This document shows positions 45,055-55,836 of a stretch of DNA of 64,000 nt, in pieces (within the stretch, counting starts at the first letter, position 1; every line of letters begins with the position of its first letter). A model generated the notes under the pieces. The model did no database searches. It saw only the letters and a list, made by a program, of their open reading frames with translations, and was not told the origin of the DNA. This DNA comes from Ophiura sarsii (Eukaryota > Echinodermata > Ophiuroidea > Amphilepidida > Ophiuridae), in NCBI GenBank assembly GCA_035610835.1, contig CM069448.1, positions 33,923,652 through 33,987,651 of the forward strand, written 5' to 3'. A program made the translations under genes and the position numbers.

Positions 45055-46065
45055 TATGTTTTTGTATTTGGTTGACAAAAACAAGAAATCTTTTTTTCTT
45101 CTGTCATGAGACCTATAGCTCCGTAACCATTGAGCCGATTTTGACTATATTTGGTCATAAGAACCCTTATGTGCACCACTACTCAGGTTGAAAAGCATAA
45201 GGGGTCAAAGGTCACACAGGGGTCACTAGGGGTCAAAACGTGATTTTTACTAAAAACGCATTTGCAATTAAGTGAAATGACCTATGATCGTCAGAATTGG
45301 TCAACATATTCCTTTTGACCGTACGCATGTACAATAGTTCGGTTTTTTAAATCAACAAATATTTGGGGTCACTAGGGGTCAAAATGTAAATTTTACTCCA
45401 TTCACTCAAAACCCTACTTGTCCGAGGGAAAATGACTGATGATACTCAGAATTGGTCAAAAAGATTCCTTGGATCAATGTTCATATAGGGTCCTTCCACA
45501 CTAAAAGTGACATGTCAAACGGGGTCACTAGAGGTCATTGAACTTTACAGGGGGAAAATAAAAGGCATGCTCCGATTTTGACCGGGTTTCTTTTATTTTG
45601 TGGGCATTGATGAGACAAGAACAAAAGTCAATCATACCGTTAAGATCAAAGGTCAAGAAAAGGTCACTAGGGGTCAAAATGTACATTTTCACTCCTCGCA
45701 CTCAAAATACTACTTGTCCAAGAGATAATGACCTATGATTGTCAGAATAAGTCAAAAGATTCCTCTTATCCATGTCCATATAGGGTCCTTCTCCACTAAA
45801 AGTGACATGTCACACGAGGTTACTAGAGGTCATTGAACTATACATGTAAAAATCTTAAGACATGCTCCGATTTTGACGGGACTACTTTTTTGTTGTGCGC
45901 ATTGATCAGCCAAGCAAAAAAGTCAATTACAAGTTTTGGGTCAGAGGTCAAGAAAAGGTCACTAGGGGTTCAACTGTATTTATTTACTCCATTTACCACT
46001 CGAAGGGGTTAACATGTAACACACCCGACTAATATTCGTGATCTCCGATCACAGTCCATGTCTAG
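45055..46065 (+). repeat. Array unit 3 (short)
   Basis: It has the same start as unit 2 but fewer minisatellite periods. The hairpin before CTAG is followed by AGTCCATGT in place of AGGTCATGT. Confidence 0.8.
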
Positions 46066-47483
46066 TTTCTTCTTTCTTCAGCCATGGGACCTATAGCTCC
46101 GTAACCATTGACCCGAATTTGACCATATTTGGTCATAAGAACCCTTATGTGCACCACTACTCAGGTTGTAAAGCATAAGGGGTCAAAGGTCACACAGGGG
46201 TCACTAGGGGTCAAAACGTGATTTTCACTGAAAACGCATTTGCAATTTAGTGAAATGACCTAGGATCTTCAGAATTGGTCAACATGTTCCTTTTGACTGT
46301 ACGCATGTACAATAGTTCGGTTTTTAAAATCAAAAAATATTTGGGGTCAGTAGGGGTCAAAATGTAAATTTTTCTCCATTTACTCAAAACCCTACTTGTC
46401 CGAGGGAAAATAACTGATGATACTCAGAATTGGTCAAAAGATTCCTTGGATCAATGTTCATATAGGGTGTTCAGCGATTAAAAGTGACATGTCAAATGGG
46501 GTCACCAGAGGTCATTGACCTAAACAGGGATAAAATGTAAGACATGCTCCGATATTGACCGGTCATATCTCATTTTGTAGATATTGATGAGACAAGAACA
46601 AAAGTCAATCATATTGTTAAGGTCAAAGGTCAAGAAAAGGTCACTAGGGGTCAAAATGTAAATTTTCACTCCATTCACTCAAAATGCTACTTGTCCGAGA
46701 GGAAATGACCTATGATTGTCAGAATTAGTCAAAAGATTCCTTGGATCCATGTTCATATAGGGTGTTCAGCGATTAAAAGTGCCATGTCAAATGGGGTCAC
46801 TAGGGGTCATTGACCTAAACAGGGGGAAAATGTAAGACATGCTCCGATTTTGACCGAATGTATTTTATTTCGTGGGCATTGATGAGACAAGAACAAAAGT
46901 CAATCATGAAGTTAGGATCAAAGGTCAAGAAAAGGTCACTAGGGGTCAAAACGTGATTTTCACTAAAAACGCATTTGCAATTTAGTGAAATGACCTAGGA
47001 TCGTCAGAATTGGTCAACATATTCCTTTTGACCGTACGCATGTACAATAGTTCGGTTTTTAAAATCAAAAAATATTTGGGGTCACTAGGGGTCAAAATGT
47101 AAATTTTCACTCCATTCACTCAAAATGCTACTTGTCCGAGAGGAAATGACCTATGATTGTCAGAATTAGTCAAAAGGTTCCTCTCATCCATGTTCATATA
47201 GGGTCCTTCTCCACTAAAAGTGACATGTCACACGGGGTCACTAGAGGTCATTGAACTTTACAAGTGAAAATCTTAAAACATGCTCCGATTTTGACGGGAC
47301 TACCTTTTTCTTGTGCGCATTGATCAGCCAAGCAAAAAAGTCAATTACAAGTTTTGGGTCAGAGGTCAAGAAAAGGTCACTAGGGGTTCAACTGTATTTA
47401 TTTACTCCATTTACCACTCGAAGGGGTTAACATGTAACACACCCGACTAATATTCGTGATCTCCGATCACAGGTCATGTCTAG
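46066..47483 (+). repeat. Array unit 4
   Basis: It starts TTTCTTCTTTCTTCAGCCAT directly after CTAG and ends in the GTGATCTCCGATCAC hairpin and CTAG. Confidence 0.8.
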
Positions 47484-48865
47484 TTTCTTCTTCTTTCTAT
47501 CAGACCCATCTAGAAAATGCTATTTTTTCTACAGTTTACATGCTACAATCACCAAACTTGGTCAGTAGGACCCCCTACCTGACTTACATATAGGGTCTTC
47601 AAAGTTAGGGGTCAAAGGTCACACAAAGGTCACTAGTGGTCAAAACGTGATTTTCACTTAAAACTCATTTACAATTTAGTGAAATGACCTAGGATTGTCA
47701 AAATTGGTCCACATATTCCTTTTGACCGTACGCATATACAAAAGAACGGTTTTTAAAATTAAAAATCATTTGGGGTCACTAGGGGTCAAAATGTAAATTT
47801 TTACTCCTCGCACTGAAAATGCTATTTTTTCGGGAGGAAATGACCTATGATTGTCAGAATTGGTCAAAAGATTCCTTGTATCCATGTACATATAGGGTCT
47901 TCAGCGATTAAAAGTGACATGTCAGATGGGGTCACTAGGGGTCATTGACCTAAACAGGGGTAAAATGTAAGACATGCTCCGATTTTGACCGGTCATGTTT
48001 CATTTTGTAGGCATTGATAAGATAAGAAAAAAAGTCAATCATATTCATGGGGTCAAAGGTCAACATAGGTCACTAGGGGTCAAAAGGTCAATTTTTATTC
48101 CTTGCACTCAAAATGCTATTTTTTCTACAGTGTACATGCTACAATCACCAGATTTGGTCAGTAGGACCCCCTACCAGACCTACATATAGGGTCTTCACAG
48201 TTTGGGGTCAAAGGTCACACAGGGGTCATAAGGGGTCAAAACGTAATTTTCACTTAAAACGCGTTTGTAATTTAGTGAAATGACCTAGGATCGTCAGAAT
48301 TTGTCAACATATTCCTTTTGACCGTACGCATATATAATAGTTCGGTTTTTAAAATCAAAAAATATTTGGGGTCATTAGGGGTCAAAATGTAAATGTTCAA
48401 TCCTCGCACTAAAAATGCTATTTTTTCAAGAGGAAATGACCCATGATTATCAGAATTGGTCAAAAGATTCCTTGGATCCATGTACATATAGGGTCTTAAG
48501 CGATTAAAAGTGACATGTCATATGGGGTCACTAGGGGTCATTGACCTAAACGGGGGTAAAATGTAAGACATGCTCCGATTTTGACCGGGTTTGTTTCATC
48601 TTGTAGGCATTGATGAAACAAGAAAAAAAGTCAATCATTTTTATTGGGTCAAAGGTCAACATAGGTCACTAGGGGTCAAAAGGTCAATTTTCACTCCTCG
48701 CACTCAAAATGCTATATTTTCGGGAGGAAATGACCCATGATTGTCAGAATTGGCCAAAAGATTTGTTGGATCCATTAAAAGTGACATGTCATATGGGGTC
48801 ACTAGAGGTCATTTATCCATAAAAAAAATCAAGGTGTCCTGGTCTCAGACCAGAACTATGTCTAG
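47484..48865 (+). repeat. Array unit 5 with a different 3' hairpin
   Basis: It starts TTTCTTCTTCTTTCTATCAG and carries the variant ACAATCACCAAACTTGGTCA. Its terminal hairpin is CTGGTCTCAGACCAG, followed by AACTATGTCTAG. It lacks the CGACTAATAT subterminal repeat, so it derives from a different subfamily. Confidence 0.8.
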
Positions 48866-50373
48866 TTTCTTCTTTCTTCTTCAGCCATGGGACCTATAGC
48901 TCCGTAACCATTGACCCGAATTTGACCATATTTGGTCATAAGAACCCTTATGTGCACCACTACTTAGGTTGTAAAGCATAAGGGGTCAAAGGTCACACAG
49001 GGGTCACTAGGGGTCAAAACGTGATTTTCACTAAAAACGCATTTGCAATTTAGTGAAATGACCTATGATCGTCAGAATTGGTCAACATATTCCTTTTGAC
49101 CGTACGCATATACAAAAGAATGGTTTTTAAAATCAAAAAATATTTGGGGTCACTAGGGGTCAAAATGTAAATTTTCAATCCCCGCACTAAAAATGCTATT
49201 TTTTCGAGAGGAGATGACCCATGATTATGAGAATTGGTCAAAAGATTCCTTGTATCCATGTACACATAGGGTCTTAAGCGAATAAAAGTGACATGTCATA
49301 TAGGGTCACTAGAGGTCATTGACCTAAACAAGGGTAAAATGTAAGACATGCTCCGATATTGACCGGTCATATCTCATTTTGTAGGTATTGATGAGACAAG
49401 AACAAAAGTCAATCATATTGTTTAAGTCAAAGGTCAAGAAAAGGTCACTAGGGGTCAAAATGTAAATTTTCAATCCTCGCACTAAAAATGCTATTTTTTC
49501 GAAAGGAAATGACCCATGATTATGAGAATTGGTCAAAAGATTCCTTGTATCCATGTACACATAGGGTCTTAAGCGATTAAAAGTGACATGTCATATGAGG
49601 TCACTAGAGGTCATTGACCTAAACAGGGGTAAAATATAAGACATGCTCTGATTTTGACCGGTCATGTTTCATTTTGTAGGCATTGATGAGACAAGAAAAA
49701 GAGTCAATCATTATCTTGGGGTCAAAGGTCAACAAGGGGTCACTATAGGTCAAAATGTCAATTTTCACTCCAGTCACTCAAAATGCAATTTTTTCGAGAG
49801 GAAATGACCCATGATTATGAGAATTGGTCAAAAGATTTCTTGTATCCATGTACACATAGGATCTTAAGCGATTAAAAGTGACATGTCATATGGGGTCACT
49901 AGAGGTCATTGACCTAAACAGGGGTAAAATGTAAGACATGCTCCGATTTTGACCGGTCATGTTTCATTTTGTAGGCATTGATAAGACAAGAAAAAGAGTC
50001 AATAATTATCTTGGGGTCAAAGGTCAACAAGGGGTCACTATAGGTCAAAATGTCAATTTTCACTCCCTTTACTCAAAATGCTACTTGTCTGAGAGGAAAT
50101 GCTTGATGATTGGCAAAAATGGTCTCAAGGTTCCATTCAAATAAGAGCATACTGTCATCAGCAGGTCAAAGGTCAACACGCCCTCCACTATAGGTCAAAA
50201 TGTCAATTTTCACTCCATTTACTCAAAATGCTACTTGTCTGAGAGGAAATGCTTGATGATTGGCAAAAATGGTCTCAAGGTTCCATTCAAATAAGAGCAT
50301 ACTGTCATCAGCAGGTCAAAGGTCAACACGCCCTCGACTAATATCCGTGATCTATGATCACAATTATCTCTAG
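48866..50373 (+). repeat. Array unit 6
   Basis: It starts TTTCTTCTTTCTTCTTCAGC and ends GTGATCTATGATCAC, AATTATCTCTAG. Two direct copies of a 150-bp module containing CACGCCCTC occur near its end (about 50040-50195 and 50196-50345). Confidence 0.8.
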
Positions 50374-51439
50374 TTTCTTCTTCTTTCTTCTTCAGCCATG
50401 GGACCTATAGCTCCGTAACCATTAACCCGAATTTAACCATATTTGGTCATTAGAACCCCTATGTGCACCACTACTCAGGTTGTAAAGCATAAGGGGTCAA
50501 AGGTCACACAGGGGTCACTAGGGGTCAAAACGTTTTTTTCACTTAAAACGCATTTGCAATTTAGTGAAATGACCTATGATCGTCAGAATTGGTCAACATA
50601 TTTCTTTTGACCGTACGCATATACAAAAGAAAGGTTTTTAAAATCAAAAAATATTTGGGGTCACTACGGGTCAAAATGTAAATTTTCAATCCTCGCACTA
50701 AAAATGCTATTTTTTCGAGAGGAAATGACCCATGATTATGAGAATTGGTCAAAAGATTCCTTGTATCCATGTACACATAGGGTCTTAAGCGAATAAAAGT
50801 GACATGTCATATGGGGTCACTAGAGGTCATTGACCTAAACAGGGGTAAAATGTAAAACATGCTCCGATATTGACCGGTTATATCTCATTTTGTAGGTATT
50901 GATGAGACAAGAACAAAAGTCAATCATATTGTTAAGGTCAAAGGTCACAAAAAGGTCACTAGGGGTCAAAATGTAAATTTTCAATCCTCGCACTAAAAAT
51001 GCTATTTTTTCGAGAGGAAATGACCCATGATTATGAGAATTGGTCAAAAGATTCCTTGTATCCATGTACACATAGGGTCTTAAGCGATTAAAAGTGACAT
51101 GTCATATGGGGTCACTAGAGGTCATTGACCTAAACAGGGGTAAAATGTAAGACATGCTCCGATTTTGACCGGTCATGTTTCATTTTGTAGGCATTGATGA
51201 GACAAGAAAAAGAGTCAATCATTATCTTGGGGTCAAAGGTCAACAAGGGGTCACTATAGGTCAAAATGTCAATTTTCACTCCAGTCACTCAAAATGCTAC
51301 TTGTCCGAGAGAAAATGCTTGATGATTGGCAAAATTGGTCTCAAGGTTCCATTCAAATAAGAGCATACTGTCATCAGCAGGTCAAAGGTCAACACGCCCT
51401 CGACTAATATCCGTGATCTATGATCACAATTACCTCTAG
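50374..51439 (+). repeat. Array unit 7, outer 3' end
   Basis: It starts TTTCTTCTTCTTTCTTCTTC. It ends GTGATCTATGATCAC, AATTACCTCTAG at 51439, followed by the target TTGAGTCC. Confidence 0.8.
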
Positions 51440-51936
51440 TTGAGTCCTCTTTCTTGCTCGCAATGTGTACTGTGTAGCGTGTGGGCCTGCACGGAGCAGA
51501 GTATTATTTTTTCAATTTTCAATTAAATTAGTTTAGACAATGAAACAAATACAACATGGTTCATTTTGGGAAAATATTGCAAAATACTGGTCCCTTGGTG
51601 TTGGATGATTCACCAGTCATCGAGCACCGTGGGACAAGTAGTTTGCACTACTTTCCGTCTATTAACTTCTGTACTTTGACAGCACAGATTGCTGTTATCA
51701 AAATAATTCTTCAAGTCTTCTCTATCCAACTATGTTTTTAGTTTTATACTGCGATTTAGTTTACCAGCTATATAAAGCTTTAAAGGGGTATTGAAACTGG
51801 CCCTGTATTATATGGTTTTAAAGGAAAATTGAAAAATAAAATCCTGAAAAAGGTTTGGTAATCCGAATACTTACCACTGGGTAACATTTTGCACACCCTC
51901 TAAAACTTCTATATTTGGGCTTATGTGGTGGATATA

Positions 51937-52984
51937 CGAGGGTCATTCAATAAGTTCTACCTCCTCACTCACAACATTGCTAATATGAATGTCAGCCTCA
52001 TGACATTTATCATGATTATAGCTCTGAATCATAGCTACACATTTATAGTAAATGCTAATTGATACCAATTTCACTTTTGTCATGATGCAATCAAAGCCAG
52101 AGAGAGATTTTGGACAACGGACACGGAAAATGACCCCAAAGATAAATACGCATTTTTTCGTTTTCTCTCCGTATTGTATCATTAGGTTTAACCGCCCGAT
52201 TTAAATACTGAAAATAGAAAACAATGGATGATTTCTGATATAATGCTATACTATCATGTACAAATCAGATTGTAGGCAATATTAACCTTTGTAGCTTGCA
52301 AATAGTATAATATCAACTCGAATGTATTGGCACACCTTTAGCATACTGGAATACTGATATTCAGTCAAATGGTCGTTGTTACAAGTCAAGCCACAGTGAT
52401 GCCTCGAATGTTAAATCTTAACATAATAGTAACTTTTTCAGTTTTCCTTATATGCAACATTTAGAATAGTTATTCAGGTAGTCAGTGATAGAAAAATATA
52501 CCTTCGAGAGACTTGAAATATATCCATTTAGTCCTGTATAATGAAGATCTCTTAGTTCCTATGAAAAGCAAATATGACTTTTGTAGCGGTTCTCTAGGGT
52601 AGGGTTAAAATTGATGGCTGTCCTGGTCTGGTTCTGGCTAATTAGAGGGCGTTTTCCGCCAAGAAATCAGTCACTTGTATTGTTTAAAGTCTATTCAAGA
52701 TATATTTGTAACTTAGAACGATTTTAATTGACCGATAGGTACATTTTGTCTCTTAGAATGAATAGCACTTAGGAGACATTTGTCTGTTTTTTACCCGTTT
52801 CCGTCGCACTAAATGGAAGTTTGGTTTTTACTACATATCCAGAAAAGTACTATGAGTATTCAGATAAATTTACTATGATTTTGTAGCTGAGATTCAAAGC
52901 TTTAATTGTGGAATATTTCATACGACTGGCTTGTATAATAGCAAAGTTATGAGGTAGAAGGTAGAACTTATTGAATGACCCTCG
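51937..52984. mobile_element. Mariner-type element with TA duplication, complete ends
   Basis: TA (51935-51936 and 52985-52986) flanks inverted ends CGAGGGTCATTCAATAAGTT and AACTTATTGAATGACCCTCG. Inside the ends lie CTACCTCCTCACTCACAACA and TAGCAAAGTTATGAGGTAGA. At 1,048 bp it is somewhat short for an autonomous mariner, and no DD34D/DD37D transposase frame survives. The sequence is the reference for fragments at 25358-26329 and 38916-39290. Confidence 0.88.
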
Positions 52985-52986
52985 TA

Positions 52987-53971
52987 CATGAACTTCTATG
53001 TTGGAAATACTTCGATATTTTGAGACAAGTGCCTGAATTCTTGATTGCATTGAAATCACTAGGAGATGGTGAACCTTGTTATGAATACGGTATTACTATA
53101 GGATTTTAATTCGTAAGTAACCTTTCAATTGTTTATTGTATAATGTCAACTTTGTTTATTTCTTCTACCAAGTTCATAATTTAGGCCTACCGGGTATATC
53201 TGATATTTTACAAGTGTTTTGTGTGGTTAATGGTATGCCCAGATTAACCATACAGCATGTACAGTAAAAGTTAAAATAATCAGTTACTGTGTATAATACA
53301 TAATTTTCCCTAGAATTGTTACAAATTGCACAATGATAAATCTGATTATCTTTCCCAAGATTTATGGGGGTAAATTATGTCAGTTATATTTGGAAGTCCT
53401 GCTAAGAGTGCGAAGCATGAATAATGGATTTACGGCAGCTATTATTTGGTGGTGTGCGCAAACTCAGTAAACAAGTCTATTTTTATCGGATCAGCTGTAG
53501 CAAAAATGCAGAAACAAATCTCTCTTTTGGATGTATTATGGCTGTTTGTCACTGTAGAAGGCTAAGTATAATTTTTATATACTAGGTCATGAAGCTTCCA
53601 TTAGAAATGTATCCAATTACCCTGTTTTGACAATGTTTAAGATCTACGATAAATTCAACTGTGTATAAGGTTCATTCAAAATTGTGCACTGTTTACATGT
53701 TAGATCCACGTAAAGTAAATTACAATTCATACAAGAGATGACACGACATTCGGTCTAGAATACTTATCATGTATTGCTGTAAATTGCCTGTAGTTAGAAT
53801 GAACTCTGGGGTAAAAATCAGGTAGTAACAGCTTAGAGGGATATCGGGCGAAATAAGCTCATTGCTGTAGTTATTTTCATATGAATTATGGGACTTGATT
53901 TAGGCTGTGTAACATAATTTTATATTGATTTAATTGAGGTATCACATTAGTTATGCATGTACACTTCTGTC
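52987..53971. other. No recognisable feature
   Basis: AT-rich DNA without a supportable open frame, repeat or RNA gene. Confidence 0.4.
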
Positions 53972-53974
53972 TAA

Positions 53975-55583
53975 GGGCGTGTTCACACTATAGCTTTTTC
54001 CTCAACCCGGGTCGGACCCGGGTCGAACCCGGATTGATCGATATTTCATTTTCTGTTCACACTAGCGCTATGTATGGGATAAAGTTGTATCCGCATTGGC
54101 AAATGGGTTTATTGAACCCAGAAGTTAAAATTCTTGTATCAATGACCTACCCAGCAAACACATAACATTTTCACAACATTTTTCAAAGGTTATATAAATA
54201 GTTTAGAAAAACATTTGTTTGCTAATGTTTGTTAAACATTTTTAAAACATTTTTAAATGTTTTCAAAATGTTGCTGAAATGTTTGCATACAATGATTTTC
54301 TAAAGACTTTGCCTATTAATTGATAACATTTCATCAAACATTTAGAGAATGTTTGACGCACATTTCTAAATAATATCGTAAACAATTATTTTATAAACAT
54401 TTTTTTAACATTAACTGTTATCTACTGCAAACGTTTCAAAGATATTACTTAAACCATTTCTGATGATATTTTTTTCCTAATGTTTTCAAAACGTTGTGAA
54501 AATGTTATGAAAATCTGATATTGAAATTGTTTTTAAAACATCGTAAGCAAACATTGACACGATATTGTCATGTCACATTGTGCAAATGTTCAAATAATAT
54601 TTTCTGATAATATTGTTTTTATAATGTTTGTCAGACACAATGCCAATGTTATCAATTCCACGCATGCGCACTGACCTTGATTATGTTGGTTTTGTAACAC
54701 TATGGATTTCATATTAATACATGTTGATAAATATAATTCGATCCACATCATGCACTATTTCATAATTTCATGGCAAGTACCCAGCAAACACAAAAACCAG
54801 CCACTGTTGCTTGTTGTTTATACCCGCCATGATGAGAAAGCTAGGTCATACCCAGCAAACACAAGAATGTTTTATAAATGTTGTTTAAACATTGGCCAAA
54901 ACATCATGAGAATGTTATTTGAAAATGTTCATATGACGTCAAAATGTATGGTTATGATTTAGTCGGGAAAACATTTCCAATGTTTTAAAAACATTTATTC
55001 AACATTTTGGTGAACATACTGAAAAAACGTTGGAAAAACATTTTTAACAATTTGTTAAAAATTAAAAAAATGATTGTATGTTTTCCAAAATGTTTTCCCG
55101 GCCAAATCCTAACCATACATTTTAACGTCATATAAACATTTTCAAATAATATTCTAATGATGTTTTGGCCAATGTTTAAACAACATTTATAAAACATTCT
55201 TGTGTTTGCTGGGTATGACCTAGCTTTCTCATCATGGCGGGTATAAACAACAAGCAACAGTGGCTGGTAATAAAATACTGTCGAAAACATCAGCGACAAC
55301 GTGCCAGAGACCGTAGAAAGATGGCAGGAATAAAGCGGGCAACCATTAACATTCTTTTCAGGTTATCTACTTCCGGCAACCCGGGTCGGAACAGCGATTT
55401 CTGTTCACACTACAGTCGATGCGGGTTGAACCAGGGTTGAACCAGGGTTCTACCCTTCACTTTCGCAGGGTTGTAATTTTCGACCCGGGTCGGTTTTTTG
55501 AGCCTATTTTTCTGTTTACACCAGACTTCAACCCGGGTTCGACCCGGGTCGTGGAGAAAACTAGCTATAGTGTGAACACGCCC
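53975..55583. mobile_element. PIF/Harbinger-like MITE with TAA duplication
   Basis: TAA (53972-53974 and 55584-55586) flanks inverted ends GGGCGTGTTCACACTATAGC and GCTATAGTGTGAACACGCCC. GTTTTCTCC-type and CGACCCGGGT repeats follow inside (about 54007-54035 and 55378-55555). A 3-bp TAA target and ends starting GGG fit PIF/Harbinger. The middle is filled by nested CCCAGCAAACAC elements. Confidence 0.85.
54796..55268. mobile_element. Nested foldback element, CCCAGCAAACAC family
   Basis: 54796-54978 and 55083-55268 are complementary with few changes. The arms contain GCCACTGTTGCTTGTTGTTT, CATGATGAGAAAGCTAGGTC and TACCCAGCAAACACAAGAAT. Further CCCAGCAAACAC starts occur at about 54150 and 54780, next to AACATTTT-rich DNA. 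Mirror-image frames on both strands are artefacts of the palindrome. Confidence 0.85.
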
Positions 55584-55836
55584 TAACTCTCACCAGAGTG
55601 TCCCACTTGAAGGAAGCGCTGTACCACTACCAGAGAAGCAGATTACAATCAGGTTATATTTTGACAGGGTAGAGAAAGCAGAGCAACCGACCCGGGTCGT
55701 GGAGAAAACTAGCTATAGTGTGAACACGCCCTAACTCTCACCAGAGTGTCCCACTTGAAGGAAGCGCTGTACTACTACCAGAGAAGCAGATTACAATCAG
55801 GTTATATTTTGACAGGGTAGAGAAAGCAGAGCAACC
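55541..55836 (+). repeat. 148-bp tandem duplication across the MITE border
   Basis: 55541-55688 and 55689-55836 are nearly identical (blocks GACCCGGGTCGTGGAGAAAA and CACTTGAAGGAAGCGCTGTA). Each copy joins the last ~43 bp of the Harbinger-like MITE, the TAA and about 100 bp of flank, so the duplication happened after insertion. Confidence 0.9.

Larger units (their letters stand above)
42275..51439 (+). mobile_element. Tandem Helentron-like array, seven units, inserted at TT
   Basis: The left arm preserves the uninterrupted site GGGTAATTGAGTCC (as complement at 24350-24363). Here 9,165 bp separate GGGTAATT and TTGAGTCC, an insertion between two T residues. The 5' end is an 11-bp stem, TATATTAGTCG, with loop AGAAA. 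The complementary CGACTAATAT recurs just before the 3' hairpin of most units, as subterminal inverted repeats. Units end in a hairpin (GTGATC and GATCAC around 3 bases) 9-10 bases before CTAG. CTAG occurs at 43611-43614, 45051-45054, 46062-46065, 47480-47483, 48862-48865, 50370-50373 and 51436-51439. TT insertion, subterminal repeats, a 3' hairpin with CTAG and internal minisatellites define non-autonomous Helentrons. No Rep/helicase gene is present. Confidence 0.85.
31985..51845. repeat. Right arm of the ~28-kb imperfect palindrome
   Basis: It is the inverted counterpart of 23931-31415, expanded by insertions absent from the left arm: 32204-32840, an internal duplication around 34610-35400, 35564-38432, 39618-41069 and the 9.2-kb array at 42275-51439. 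About 39291-39617 has no recognisable left-arm partner. Confidence 0.9.

Noticed and set aside
47995..51360. Repeated 61-78 codon frames within the array (both strands)
   Set aside because: They arise from the same repeat in several units, lack any recognised domain and have no conserved start context.
42275..51439. CRISPR-like regular repeat array
   Set aside because: The intervals between GGTCACTAGGGGTCA motifs are homologous to each other, not unique spacers. The context is a eukaryotic genome with transposon ends.
54702..55299. Mirror-image 86- and 104-codon frames sharing a protein segment
   Set aside because: Both are produced by one foldback palindrome read from opposite strands.
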